A DNA stretch of 64,000 bases from JBBQLG01 sp964251665 (lineage in GTDB: Bacteria > Bacteroidota > Bacteroidia > Cytophagales > Spirosomataceae). The translations under genes were made by a program, and so were the position numbers. This document shows, piece after piece, positions 42,647 to 51,836 of the stretch (within the stretch, counting starts at the first letter, position 1; each line of letters starts with the position of its first letter). The stretch is taken from contig CAXUKO010000011.1 in NCBI GenBank assembly GCA_964251665.1, positions 155,340-219,339 on the forward strand, read 5' to 3'. Below the pieces are notes generated by a model. That model had not been told where the DNA came from. It did not search any database and saw only the letters and a program-made list of their open reading frames with translations.

Positions 42647-43201
42647 ATGGCGAATCCAATTATGCCAACTACCTCTTCAGGGACATCGGCTACTGATGAA
42701 TCGGCTTACAGTCAAACGTCATTTTTCGAGCGTATGTCAGCCGGAATCACCCGCGCAACCGGTAGTCCGTTAGCCTTTCTACTGGCGTTAGGTTCCGTTA
42801 TAGTCTGGGTAATTACCGGCCCCCTGTTCAATTTTTCGGAGAACTGGCAGTTGGTCATCAACACCGGTACAACCATCATCACTTTTCTGATGGTGTTTTT
42901 AATTCAGAAGGCACAAAATAAAGAATCGTTGTCCATTCAGTTAAAGCTGAATGAGTTGATTGCCGTAACAAAGGGAGCCAGTAACCGGCTGGTAGGGGCC
43001 GAGGAGCTAAGCGAAGCCGACATGACTATTCTGCATCAGCACTATCAGGCAATGGCTGATTTTGCCAAAAGAACCAGCGACCTGCGCAGGTCTCATTCGA
43101 TAGAAGAAGCCATTGAGGAAGCCGCCCATAAATTGGCCGAGGAGGAAGCCGAAGAGGCTGTACTGGCTAATCCAGTGGGTGTATCGCCCCCGAAGCCGTA
43201 A
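42647..43201 (+). CDS. Low-affinity iron permease family membrane protein
   Basis: A 184-residue protein with two close membrane helices (PLAFLLALGSVIVWVITGP and INTGTTIITFLMVFLIQ), then the family motif AQNKESLSIQLKLNELI and a charged helical tail rich in Glu and Ala. This is the bacterial branch of the fungal Fet4-type family, which is much shorter than Fet4 itself. Actual iron transport by these short forms is not established. It is monocistronic, with a terminator just after. Confidence 0.88.
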   Translation: MANPIMPTTSSGTSATDESAYSQTSFFERMSAGITRATGSPLAFLLALGSVIVWVITGPLFNFSENWQLVINTGTTIITFLMVFLIQKAQNKESLSIQLKLNELIAVTKGASNRLVGAEELSEADMTILHQHYQAMADFAKRTSDLRRSHSIEEAIEEAAHKLAEEEAEEAVLANPVGVSPPKP

Positions 43202-43218
43202 TCTGTACCGTTTCTGCT

Positions 43219-43255
43219 AAACGAGCATTGCCCCCGGCAGTGCTCGTTTACTTTT
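43219..43255 (+). terminator. Intrinsic terminator after the iron-permease-family gene
   Basis: AAACGAGCA pairs with TGCTCGTTT around a C-rich loop, followed by ACTTTTT. Confidence 0.72.
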
Positions 43256-43305
43256 TGGCTTGCCTATTTTTGTATCTTCCGCTCTCAAGCTACTACGTTT
43301 CACTC

Positions 43306-45204
43306 ATGAAAAGCTACCTGTTGCCGTTTCTGCTTAGCCTGACCCTACTCGGTGCCAACGCACAATCGTTTGTCAAAGACAATTACCAGAAGTTCGAGTA
43401 CGATATTCCCATGCGCGATGGGGTCAAACTGCATACCAATGTGTATGTGCCTAAAGATGCGGCTGCCACGAAAACCTATCCCTTTCTGATGCAGCGGACG
43501 TGCTACAGCGTAGCTCCTTACGGTGCCGATACCTATCCGGCGCAGGTTGGCCCATCGGCTACGCTTATGCGCGATAAATACATCGTTGTGTATCAGGATG
43601 TGCGGGGCCGCTGGGCGTCGGAAGGTACCTGGACCAACATGACGCCCAACATTCCTGATCCGGCACCCGCAGCCGAAAGCCGCAAGAAGAACAAAGCACC
43701 CGCCCGGCAGGATGCAAACGCCGTTGATGAGAGTTCGGACACGTACGACACCATCGAATGGCTGCTTAAAAACGTCAAAAATAACAATGGACGTGTAGGT
43801 CAGTGGGGCATTTCGTATCCCGGTTTTTATACAGTTGCGGGCGCTGTGGATGCGCACCCAGCCCTGAAAGCGTCGTCACCCCAGGCGCCGGTGTCGGACT
43901 TTTTCTTTGACGATTTCCACCATAACGGGGCCTTTATTCAGGCGTATCTGTTCACGTTTCCAGTGTTTGGCGTACAGCATCCGAAGCCAACGACGCAGGC
44001 GTGGTACGAAAATGACTTTATCAAAACTGGCTCCAGCGATGGATTTCAGTGGCAATTGGATTTAGGGCCACTTAAAAACGCGGACAAGTACTATGCCAAC
44101 AACTTCTTCTGGAAAGAAACAGAAGATCACCCTAATTATGACGAATTCTGGCAGAAACGAAGCATCCTGCCGCATCTGAAAAACGTTAAACATGCCGTCA
44201 TGACGGTTGGCGGCTGGTTCGACGCGGAAGATTTATACGGGCCGCTGAACATCTACAAAACGCTGGAAAAGAACAATCCGGGTACGTACAATACGCTCGT
44301 GATGGGACCGTTTGGGCATGGCCGCTGGTCGCGGGAAACGGGCCATACGCTCCACAGCAACGTGTATTTCGGCGACAGCATCGCGACCTTCTATCAGCGC
44401 AACATCGAAGCTAAATTCTTTAACCACTTTCTAAAAGGCCCCGGTGATGGTAAAACTGGTTTGCCGGAAGCCTACCTGTTCGACACCGGTAAGAAAGAGT
44501 GGCAAACATTTGATAAGTGGCCTGCTGCCAACGCCCAGAAACAGACATTTTACCTGAGTAATACCGGTACGCTGGCGCAACAGGCAGGTAAAGCTTACAG
44601 CGAGTTCATTTCTGACCCGATGAAGCCGGTACCCTACACGGAAGATAACACGACCACACAGGGCTTTACGCCGTTCAATTACATGTCTGAAGATCAACGG
44701 TTTGCCGGTCGCCGTCCCGATGTACTGGTGTTCCAGACCGATGTCCTGACCGACGATATGACGTTAGGGGGTGAAATTACGGCGAAACTGAAGGTGAGTA
44801 CGACCGGCACCGACGCCGACTGGGTGGTGAAACTCATCGACGTGTACCCACCCGACGAGCCGAATCACCCGTATATGCCCAACAAGAATATTACGCTGGG
44901 TAACTACGAGCAAATGGTCCGTTCGGAGGCCATGCGGGGGCGGTTTCGTAACTCGTTCGAAAAACCCGAAGCGTTCAAACCGGGCGAAGTGACCGACGTA
45001 ACCTTCCGCCTACAGGATGTGATGCACACGTTCAAAAAGGGCCACCGGGTGATGATTCAGGTGCAGAGTACGTGGTTCCCGCTGATCGACCGCAACCCGC
45101 AGACATTCGTCGAGAATATCTATAAAGCCGACCAGAAAGACTTTCAGAAAGCTACGCATCGGGTTTATGACAGTTCCGCCATTGAGGTGCAGGTGTTGAA
45201 GTGA
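43306..45204 (+). CDS. CocE/NonD family exported hydrolase (X-Pro dipeptidyl-peptidase-like)
   Basis: A 632-residue serine hydrolase with a signal peptide ending at GANAQ, so periplasmic or secreted. The alpha/beta-hydrolase part starts YDIPMRDGVKLHTNVYVPKD. The nucleophile elbow GQWGISYPGFYT gives Ser near 170. The C-terminal third is the jelly-roll domain (VLVFQTDVLTDDMTLGGEIT). Relatives are alpha-amino acid ester hydrolases and glutaryl-7-ACA acylases. I use the ATG at 43306 because the longer reading to 43228 crosses the terminator. Confidence 0.9.
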   Translation: MKSYLLPFLLSLTLLGANAQSFVKDNYQKFEYDIPMRDGVKLHTNVYVPKDAAATKTYPFLMQRTCYSVAPYGADTYPAQVGPSATLMRDKYIVVYQDVRGRWASEGTWTNMTPNIPDPAPAAESRKKNKAPARQDANAVDESSDTYDTIEWLLKNVKNNNGRVGQWGISYPGFYTVAGAVDAHPALKASSPQAPVSDFFFDDFHHNGAFIQAYLFTFPVFGVQHPKPTTQAWYENDFIKTGSSDGFQWQLDLGPLKNADKYYANNFFWKETEDHPNYDEFWQKRSILPHLKNVKHAVMTVGGWFDAEDLYGPLNIYKTLEKNNPGTYNTLVMGPFGHGRWSRETGHTLHSNVYFGDSIATFYQRNIEAKFFNHFLKGPGDGKTGLPEAYLFDTGKKEWQTFDKWPAANAQKQTFYLSNTGTLAQQAGKAYSEFISDPMKPVPYTEDNTTTQGFTPFNYMSEDQRFAGRRPDVLVFQTDVLTDDMTLGGEITAKLKVSTTGTDADWVVKLIDVYPPDEPNHPYMPNKNITLGNYEQMVRSEAMRGRFRNSFEKPEAFKPGEVTDVTFRLQDVMHTFKKGHRVMIQVQSTWFPLIDRNPQTFVENIYKADQKDFQKATHRVYDSSAIEVQVLK

Positions 45205-45225
45205 ATTTTGGGGTGGGAAACTGAT

Positions 45226-45248
45226 CGCTCTTTGTCATTTAAAGAGCG
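45226..45248. terminator. Convergent hairpin between the CocE-type gene and the NHL lipoprotein gene
   Basis: CGCTCTTT at 45226-45233 pairs with AAAGAGCG at 45241-45248; A/T flanks allow use from both sides. Confidence 0.6.
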
Positions 45249-45249
45249 G

Positions 45250-46362
45250 TTATTGAATGACGATCTTCCGGATGGCATGGTTGCCCAAATCGGCCACATA
45301 CAACACGCCTTTGCTGTCAATAGTGATCGAGCGAACGTTGCGGAACCGGGCAGTGGCGGCCGTACCGTCGGCAAAGCCACCGCTCGTTCCAACCCCAATA
45401 GTTGTTACGGTGCCATCCGGGGTGATTCGGCGCACAAACGTGTTATCGGCTACATATATATTGCCCTGCCGGTCGGCAACCAAACTGGTTGGACTTGTGA
45501 AGGTTGCTGCTGATCCCTTGCCATCCTTGAACCCCGATACCCCTGGCTGGCCAGCCAGCAGGCTAACGGTACCCGACGGGGTGATTTTGCGGATGCAGAA
45601 ATTCTCATCGGCTACATACAGATTACCGTCGGTGTCAAAAGCAAGACCATTGGGGTTATTGAACTGAGCCGTGCTCAATGTTCCGTTGGCATAACCGCGA
45701 TTACCGCCCGCAAAAATGGAGAGGTTTCCATTGCGAAAGAGTCGGATCGTACTGCCATCCGAAATATAGATGTCGTTGTTTGCGGCCGTGGTGAGCCCGT
45801 AAAATCCCAGCGGAGTACCAACGCCGATGGGTATACTGGTTAATGTACTGACCACGCCTGCTGGCGTAATCTGCCGTATAGCCGTTCGGGCAGTACTATT
45901 TTCCGACAGCAGCATGTTTCCTGCCGCATCCCGACTCACGAACGCGCCACCGGCCAGATAGAACGTAGCATTTGTACCCGTCCCGTCAGCAGTGCCAACG
46001 GCTCCGCTCCCGGCCAGCGTCGATACCGAGCCGGTTGGTGATACGTACCGGATGCGCCCGTTATTTAAATCGACTACGTATATATTGTCTGCCTTATCGC
46101 ACACCAGTGCCGATGGGTTTTTGAACCGGGCCGCGGCTCCCGTTCCATCGGCATAGCCTTCCATGCCATTACCGGCCAGCGTTGAAACGGTGACTGCCGG
46201 TCCACTCGTTGTTGTTGAAGGGGGGGGCGTTGTTGTTGACGGGGGAGGAGTCGTGATGGTAGTCGATGGAGGGCTGCCGGGCGTAGGTGAGTCCGTACTT
46301 TTCGAGCAACCAGCCAGCAGCCCTGATACGGATATGAAAAGGTAGATGGGAGCGAGTTTCAT
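45250..46362 (-). CDS. NHL-repeat beta-propeller lipoprotein
   Basis: A 370-residue lipoprotein with lipobox LAGC (Cys about 19), then a Thr/Pro/Ser-rich linker of about 35 residues, then NHL repeats from about 58 to the end. The unit VSTLAG..G..DG...AARF..P..L..D..GNIYVAD repeats about six times and forms a beta propeller at the cell surface. Such proteins usually bind ligands rather than catalyse. It is downstream of the response regulator gene, with a palindrome in between. Confidence 0.9.
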   Translation of the reverse strand: MKLAPIYLFISVSGLLAGCSKSTDSPTPGSPPSTTITTPPPSTTTPPPSTTTSGPAVTVSTLAGNGMEGYADGTGAAARFKNPSALVCDKADNIYVVDLNNGRIRYVSPTGSVSTLAGSGAVGTADGTGTNATFYLAGGAFVSRDAAGNMLLSENSTARTAIRQITPAGVVSTLTSIPIGVGTPLGFYGLTTAANNDIYISDGSTIRLFRNGNLSIFAGGNRGYANGTLSTAQFNNPNGLAFDTDGNLYVADENFCIRKITPSGTVSLLAGQPGVSGFKDGKGSAATFTSPTSLVADRQGNIYVADNTFVRRITPDGTVTTIGVGTSGGFADGTAATARFRNVRSITIDSKGVLYVADLGNHAIRKIVIQ

Positions 46363-46416
46363 GGGAAAGAGCCGTTAATTTGTTCAACAAAACACGGCAG
46401 CGCTCATCCTCTCCAC

Positions 46417-46436
46417 AATAGTTAGTGTTAACTATT
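46417..46436. promoter_or_regulatory. Palindrome, possible operator
   Basis: AATAGTTAGTGTTAACTATT is a perfect 8+4+8 palindrome lying 55 bases upstream of the NHL lipoprotein start and 46 bases after the response regulator gene. It could be a regulator site or a small terminator. Confidence 0.4.
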
Positions 46437-46481
46437 CGATAAAGGAAGGCCTTAAATGAAACAGCCATCTCCTTTACACAC

Positions 46482-47120
46482 CTACACTAACCCCTGTTGC
46501 CGGGCAAAATTGAGCAGGGCTACGGGCGTGTCGATGCCTAATTTCCGGCTAATGTTCCGGCGGTGCGCATTCACCGTAAACTCGCTCAGAAACAGCCGGT
46601 CACTGATTTGCTTGGTTGTCAGTCCTCCGGCGATATGCCGGATTATTTCGATCTCCCGCTTCGTAATCCGGTATTTGTGCATGAAGTCGTCGGTGAAGGT
46701 GTCACCCGGTGCATTCGGTAAGTGATCATCGGGAAATAAGGCGTCAGGAAACCACTCTGACCCGGCAGCAACTGCCAGCACCGCGTTTTTCAGAGTGCCA
46801 GAATCACTGTTTTTTAGTAAATACCCCTTCGCGCCCAGGGCACGTACTTCACGGATCAGCTTGGGCTGGCTATAACTGGTGAAGACAATCACTTTCGTCA
46901 GCGGAAAGCGCTTCGTCAGTACAGTCAGGGTGTCGATGCCATTCAGTTGGGGCATGTTCAGGTCGAGCAGAATGAGGTCGGCGGGTCGGCTATGTTGCCG
47001 GTCGATGAGTTGTCGGCCGTTGCTGACCGCGCTGATTTCGGTGACGGTGGCAATTTCTTCCAGCACGGAGGTCAGGCCGTCGATCAGCATCGGGTGGTCG
47101 TCAGCAATCAGAATTGTCAT
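46482..47120 (-). CDS. NarL/FixJ family response regulator
   Basis: A 212-residue response regulator. The receiver domain has the acidic pair in LIADDHP (7-8), the phosphoacceptor Asp53 in LLDLNMP, Thr/Ser in VFTSYSQP, and the conserved Lys in KGYLLKN. The C-terminal LuxR-type helix-turn-helix (KREIEIIRHIAGGLTTKQIS, to about 205) binds DNA. Its start overlaps the kinase stop by four bases, so they form a coupled two-component pair. Confidence 0.95.
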   Translation of the reverse strand: MTILIADDHPMLIDGLTSVLEEIATVTEISAVSNGRQLIDRQHSRPADLILLDLNMPQLNGIDTLTVLTKRFPLTKVIVFTSYSQPKLIREVRALGAKGYLLKNSDSGTLKNAVLAVAAGSEWFPDALFPDDHLPNAPGDTFTDDFMHKYRITKREIEIIRHIAGGLTTKQISDRLFLSEFTVNAHRRNISRKLGIDTPVALLNFARQQGLV

Positions 47121-49369
47121 GTCCGGTCGATGTCGATAACCACCAGTGTGCCGCCCTCGGGTTTGCGCAAAACGTTGATCTGCCCGTTCAGGTAGGCCAC
47201 TTTCGAGCGGATAGTACTCAGCCCCATGCCGTCCGTCTGGGCCTGTCCGGCAATACCTGTGCCGTTATCCTCGACCATCAGCGTAACGTGCTGGTCGTGT
47301 TCAACAACCTCCACCGTTGCGTAGGTCGCGTGGGCATGTTTCAGGATGTTGTGCACCAGTTCCTGAATAATCCGGTACAACTCATTGAGGAACGAGACTG
47401 GATAAGTAGCGGCTTTATCAAAACCGACAACGCTGGCTTCGAGTTGCAGCCGCTCGGCCAGATTAACCGATTCTGCCAGGTCCTCAATGGCGTGCCGGAA
47501 CCCGTAGCGTTCAATCAGCAGGGGTGTCAGGCGGTGGCTGATGCCGCGCACCGTGCTGGAAACGGAGGTCAGTACTTCCTGCGTTTTTATCAACTTTGGG
47601 CCGCTATGCGCGTCTTCCGGGCCTTTTTCCAGCACCGACGATACGTTAAGCGTGGCCAGTGCCAGCATTGAATTTACCTCGTCGTGAAGTTGATCGGCAA
47701 TATTACGGCGTTCGCTTTGTTCGGCTTCGAGAACACCCTGCATCAGGTCGATATGCTGTTGTTTTTCGAGCTGTTCCAACTGACTTTGCTGTAACGCTTC
47801 ACGCTGCCGGGCGCGGACCTGCCGGTTACGCATATAAAGCGATAACAACCCAATGGTCAGCAACGACAGCGTGATAATTATGCCGTAGAACCATCGTTCG
47901 CGTTGTATCTGCTCCAGGCGTGCCCTGTTTTCGATGTTCAACTGACTGATTTGCTGCTCTTTATCACGGATACGAACCTGAGCCAATATCTGTTGCACGG
48001 CCCGGTACTGGTTCAGGTTCGTGAGCGAATCGCGGATGGCGTAGTACGTGCTAAGTGCCTGCCCGTATCCGGTGTAGTTGGCCTTCGCTTTGTTGAGTCC
48101 GGCCAGCGATTGGTAGTAATACAACCCGATGGCTGAATACCGGTTGGCAGTAGCGGCTGCGGTTAACGGGTCCAGCATTTGCCGCGCTTTGTCGAACCGG
48201 CCAGTTCGACAAAGCGCGCGAACATAGAAAAGCTCCGGGGGAACTACCGAAAACGAAGCCGAGGTAACGCCTTTGGCAAGTGCTTGCTTGTAGTAGTCAG
48301 CCGCTTTTGAAAACTGCCCGCCGTGTTCGGCCAATAGCCCGGCCGCCAGAAAGTAGCTGGAATAGGGAATCTTGGCTTCGGTGCCGCCAAACTGCCGCCG
48401 GCTCGAATCCAAAAAAGCGCGGGCCTGTGGAATTTGCCCCTGGTAAACCCGGATTATGGCCATTTCGGCGTTGATGTACGGCACATTGGGTGCCAGCGGA
48501 TTAGGTCGGACCTGACTATCGTAGAGCATATCGGCAAATTTGCCCGCGTTGTCATAATCGGTAAGCAGCAAGTTGAGCTGCGCGAGCTTGAGCAGTAGTG
48601 TGGGTTCGGCCCGACGGTAATAAACAGTAGTGCGTTCGTAGAAACGGGGACTGCGGGCCAGACTGGAGTCCTTGGCGAGTTCGAGCAGACTATCGAAGGC
48701 CATTACCTGCTGCTGTGGATTCGTCAGGCAATTTGACGCTCGGCTGAAACGGGCCAGAAAAAGCGCGTTCTTATTGGGCAAACCCGTTGCCAGCCGGATG
48801 GCATCGTCGTAATCGGCCTGCCTGGCTTTCAACTGCCCGCTCCGGTTGCGCGAAGCCGCCCGAAAAGAACGTAATAGCGACAGGTTTTCGCGGTCATGAG
48901 CGGCCCGACTAACCTGCTCACCGAGAGCTAAGTAGTAGGCCAGCGAATCAGGTTTGTCCCAGTCGTAGTAGAGTTGAACCGTATACGTAAGGGCGTCGGC
49001 GTAAAAGCGAAGATTAGTTCTGGCATTCTGGCGGGCCTGCCGGAACAGCGGTTCGGCCTCGTCGTACTGATTCAGGGATTCTTTGGCTTTGCCCCAGTTG
49101 ATGAGTAGAATATGCGTCCAGCGCTGGTTGCCGGTCTTTTGTACCAGCGGCACATATTTAGCCAGTAGTTCGTAGGCCAGGGGTAGGTTCCTCTGCCCGA
49201 TGTCCTGAATCAGGTCGCATGCTTGCCGGAAGGTGGTTTCGGTAATTGGCTGACGCCGGAGTTGTTGCCAGTCCGACCGCACTTCGGCATCCGTATAGGG
49301 ATGTGCCCAAGCCAACACCGAGGTAACTGCCAGCCAAAGTGTTCCAATCAGTACGCAGAATGGTTTCAT
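47117..49369 (-). CDS. TPR-containing sensor histidine kinase, NarX/DesK-like
   Basis: A 750-residue kinase with a signal peptide (to about 23), helical TPR-type repeats through about 450 as the sensing part, a coiled coil, one membrane helix near 495-515 (YGIIITLSLLTIGLLSLYM), then a HisKA_3 domain with the phosphoacceptor His in NIADQLHDEVNSML near 562, and an ATPase domain with VHNILKHA near 676 and VEDNGTGI near 703. It pairs with the LuxR-type regulator encoded next to it. What it senses is not visible. Confidence 0.94.
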   Translation of the reverse strand: MKPFCVLIGTLWLAVTSVLAWAHPYTDAEVRSDWQQLRRQPITETTFRQACDLIQDIGQRNLPLAYELLAKYVPLVQKTGNQRWTHILLINWGKAKESLNQYDEAEPLFRQARQNARTNLRFYADALTYTVQLYYDWDKPDSLAYYLALGEQVSRAAHDRENLSLLRSFRAASRNRSGQLKARQADYDDAIRLATGLPNKNALFLARFSRASNCLTNPQQQVMAFDSLLELAKDSSLARSPRFYERTTVYYRRAEPTLLLKLAQLNLLLTDYDNAGKFADMLYDSQVRPNPLAPNVPYINAEMAIIRVYQGQIPQARAFLDSSRRQFGGTEAKIPYSSYFLAAGLLAEHGGQFSKAADYYKQALAKGVTSASFSVVPPELFYVRALCRTGRFDKARQMLDPLTAAATANRYSAIGLYYYQSLAGLNKAKANYTGYGQALSTYYAIRDSLTNLNQYRAVQQILAQVRIRDKEQQISQLNIENRARLEQIQRERWFYGIIITLSLLTIGLLSLYMRNRQVRARQREALQQSQLEQLEKQQHIDLMQGVLEAEQSERRNIADQLHDEVNSMLALATLNVSSVLEKGPEDAHSGPKLIKTQEVLTSVSSTVRGISHRLTPLLIERYGFRHAIEDLAESVNLAERLQLEASVVGFDKAATYPVSFLNELYRIIQELVHNILKHAHATYATVEVVEHDQHVTLMVEDNGTGIAGQAQTDGMGLSTIRSKVAYLNGQINVLRKPEGGTLVVIDIDRT

Positions 49370-49485
49370 AGGCTACCTCTGAGTAGAGTTTAAAGATAGC
49401 CTAATCCGTTGATCGACAAAGGAATAATGTTTGAGTGGTATAGTCTGCCTTAGTTATAGGAACAGATGTGACAGGCTATGGGAAG

Positions 49486-49529
49486 ACGTCGGTGGCAGGA
49501 GCAATTTGAAAATCCAATGCCACCGACGT
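49486..49529 (-). terminator. Inverted repeat after the NmrA-like gene
   Basis: ACGTCGGTGGCA at 49486-49497 pairs with TGCCACCGACGT at 49518-49529, just past the stop of the minus-strand gene. There is no T-run. Confidence 0.5.
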
Positions 49530-49538
49530 ATCACTTCG

Positions 49539-50183
49539 TTAATAACTCAGCGTAAAGCGTTTCCGGCTGAACTGCGGTTTCTCTACTTCATCGAGTAGCG
49601 CAACAGCTAAGTCATCGACGGAAATTTTGCACTCGCCATTCTCATCAAAAACGGGCTGATCAGTACCAAGCCGGAATGTACCGGTGCGCTCACCCGGTTG
49701 CAACATGATGGCAGGGCTTAAAAACGTCCAGTCCAACTTAGGGTTCTGACGCAATAGGTTCAAATAGTCGCGGGCCGCCGTAGCGCCTGCTTTCCATTCG
49801 GCCGGAAACTGATCCGTATCCACTAATTGTACGCCCGGCGCAATCTCCAGACTACCGGCACCACCAACGACCAGCAGCCGCTTAACCCCCGATTGCTGAG
49901 TTGCTTTTTCAATCACCTGCGAACCCGCTATAAAATCGGCATACAGGTTCGGATTAGTCCAGCTTGCATTAAACGCACTCAGCACGGCATCATGACCGGA
50001 AAGAGCAGCGGTCAGGGCGCCTTCGTTTAGTACATCGACTGCCTGAATAGTCAGTTTTGGGTCGGATACCGTAATTTTTTCTGGATGGCGTACAATGGCA
50101 GTTACGTCGTGTCCACGTTGCAGTGCTTCGCTGACGAGTTTCGAGCCGACAAATCCGGAGGCTCCAATAATGGCTAATTTCAT
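49539..50183 (-). CDS. NAD(P)H-binding NmrA/YwnB-like oxidoreductase
   Basis: A 214-residue atypical short-chain dehydrogenase. IIGASGFVGSKLVSEALQRG gives the Rossmann loop at 7-12, followed by VTAIVRHP and VLSAFNAS. The family includes flavin or quinone reductases and redox-sensing NADPH binders. It lies downstream of the Rrf2 gene and has its own copy of the presumed Rrf2 operator at 50223-50243, so it is the likely target of that repressor. Confidence 0.9.
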   Translation of the reverse strand: MKLAIIGASGFVGSKLVSEALQRGHDVTAIVRHPEKITVSDPKLTIQAVDVLNEGALTAALSGHDAVLSAFNASWTNPNLYADFIAGSQVIEKATQQSGVKRLLVVGGAGSLEIAPGVQLVDTDQFPAEWKAGATAARDYLNLLRQNPKLDWTFLSPAIMLQPGERTGTFRLGTDQPVFDENGECKISVDDLAVALLDEVEKPQFSRKRFTLSY

Positions 50184-50222
50184 GATTGTGCAGCGTTTGT
50201 TTTCGTGATTAATTGATATATA

Positions 50223-50243
50223 CTGTATTGTTTTTTATTACAG
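50223..50243. promoter_or_regulatory. Operator-like inverted repeat upstream of the oxidoreductase gene
   Basis: CTGTATT, 7 bases, ATTACAG: 21 bases in all, 40 bases before the oxidoreductase ATG. It is the same length and has the same right half-site as the element at 50668-50688. Confidence 0.65.
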
Positions 50244-50257
50244 TTTTTGGTAAAAAA

Positions 50258-50665
50258 TTAACTGAACTGGCGGCAGAAATTGTCCAGCGTCTGGCTACCC
50301 AACTGTTGTAGCAGTGCCGCTTCGGCGTGCTGGTGCAATGTATCGAGGTGCTGTCTGATTTGTTTACCGACCGGACAGGCGGGATTGGGCGTATTCTTCG
50401 CTTCGCCCAGTAATGAAGTGTGCTTAACGGCCTGATAGACGTCTGAAAGCCGAATTTGAGTGGCTGGTTTCGCCAGTGTGCTGCCGCCGTTCTTACCTTC
50501 TTTACTGATTACCAACCCATGTTTCCGCAGGTTGCTGAGTTCCTTCCGTACCAGAACCGGGTTAATGTTGATACTGCCAGCCATGTATTCAGACGATAGC
50601 CAATCCGTACCAGCCTGAGTCAGTAACGTCAGAATGTGCATCGATATAGAAAACCGTCCGTCCAT
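50258..50665 (-). CDS. Rrf2 family transcriptional regulator
   Basis: A 135-residue winged-helix regulator of the Rrf2 family. The start MDGRFSISMHILTLL and the recognition region SININPVLVRKELSNLRKHG (about 30-49) with KEGKNGGSTLAKP (wing) are typical. It has one Cys in ACPVGKQIR near 95 and one near the end, not the three-Cys IscR/NsrR cluster set, so it resembles the YwnA/CymR-like branch. A 21-base palindrome at its start and another before the next gene suggest autoregulation and control of the oxidoreductase. Confidence 0.93.
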   Translation of the reverse strand: MDGRFSISMHILTLLTQAGTDWLSSEYMAGSININPVLVRKELSNLRKHGLVISKEGKNGGSTLAKPATQIRLSDVYQAVKHTSLLGEAKNTPNPACPVGKQIRQHLDTLHQHAEAALLQQLGSQTLDNFCRQFS

Positions 50666-50667
50666 TT

Positions 50668-50688
50668 CTGTAATTTATAATATTACAG
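50668..50688. promoter_or_regulatory. Operator-like inverted repeat at the Rrf2 gene start
   Basis: CTGTAAT, 7 bases, ATTACAG: a near-perfect palindrome of 21 bases that ends 2 bases before the ATG of the regulator gene. Confidence 0.7.
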
Positions 50689-50840
50689 TATGAATGGCTG
50701 ATTGGTTCCTTTCTTTCAGAGACACGAATAAAAAAGCTGCCTGGACACATAGGTTTTCAGGCCATACATCGGTCAAACTGGTTATCTGATCGATATGTCC
50801 CGGTTTTAATACGTAGCAACCTAACCCAACGACTGACTTT

Positions 50841-51830
50841 ATGATAGTACCGAAACGACGTTTTCAATCTGTAGAAGTAGCCGAAATAGGTTTGGGAACC
50901 TGGCAGTTAGGTGGCACCGATTGGGGTAATGTATCGGAAGAAGCCGCCTTTGCCATCTTACAGGCTTACGTAGATCAGGGTGGTAACTTTATTGATACCG
51001 CCGATGTCTACGGATCGGGGGTGAGTGAGCAGACTATCGGCAAATTTCTAAAAACGCAGTCGGTCGACTTATTTGTAGCGACGAAACTGGGCCGCCGGTC
51101 GGATGACGGCTTTGGCTGGCCCCAGAATTTTACCTACGATGCCATGCGTCGGCAGGTCGAATCGTCGTTGGAAAACCTGCAAACTGACCAGTTATTTCTG
51201 GAACAGCTGCACTGTATTCCTACCGACGAACTCCAAAAAGGTGAAGTGTTTGATCACCTGCGCCGGTTGCAGGATGAGAAGCTGATCCGGTATTGGGGTG
51301 TCAGTGTCGAAACGGTTGAAGAGGCCCGAATTTGCCTGCAACAGGAAGGGCTGGCCTCTCTGCAAATCATTTTCAACCTGTTCCGTCAGCATATTGCCGA
51401 TGAGTTTTTTGATCTGGCGCAGCAGAAAGGCGTATCACTAATTGTGCGGGTGCCCCTGGCCAGCGGTCTGCTCACGGGTAAATTTAACAGCCACACTCAG
51501 TTTGCGGCAACCGATCACCGGAATTTCAATGCCAATGGGGAAGCGTTTAATGCGGGCGAAACCTTTTCGGGCGTTCCCTTCGACGCCGGTGTTGAACTAA
51601 CTCACGAAATTGCCCAGCTTCTGCCCGATGATCGGCTGGCGCAATGGTCACTCCGCTGGATTCTCGATCATCCCGCTGTTACGACCATTATTCCGGGGGC
51701 ATCCAAAGTAAGTCAGGTGGCCTCCAACGGCGAAGCGGCTGACTTGCCACCGCTTTCACCAGAAGTTCATAAGGCTCTGCGCGACCTCTACGACAGTAAA
51801 ATCAAGGGACTAATCCGGGGGCATTATTAA
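50841..51830 (+). CDS. Aldo/keto reductase
   Basis: A 329-residue NADPH-dependent reductase. EIGLGTWQLGG starts the barrel, FIDTADVYGSGVSEQTIGK holds the catalytic Asp and Tyr (about 53 and 58), VATKLGRR holds the Lys and EQLHCIP the His. LRWILDHPAVTTIIPGASK is the cofactor end. The family reduces aldehydes and ketones; the substrate is not evident. It is followed 6 bases later by a DUF2809 gene. Confidence 0.93.
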   Translation: MIVPKRRFQSVEVAEIGLGTWQLGGTDWGNVSEEAAFAILQAYVDQGGNFIDTADVYGSGVSEQTIGKFLKTQSVDLFVATKLGRRSDDGFGWPQNFTYDAMRRQVESSLENLQTDQLFLEQLHCIPTDELQKGEVFDHLRRLQDEKLIRYWGVSVETVEEARICLQQEGLASLQIIFNLFRQHIADEFFDLAQQKGVSLIVRVPLASGLLTGKFNSHTQFAATDHRNFNANGEAFNAGETFSGVPFDAGVELTHEIAQLLPDDRLAQWSLRWILDHPAVTTIIPGASKVSQVASNGEAADLPPLSPEVHKALRDLYDSKIKGLIRGHY

Positions 51831-51836
51831 GCACCC

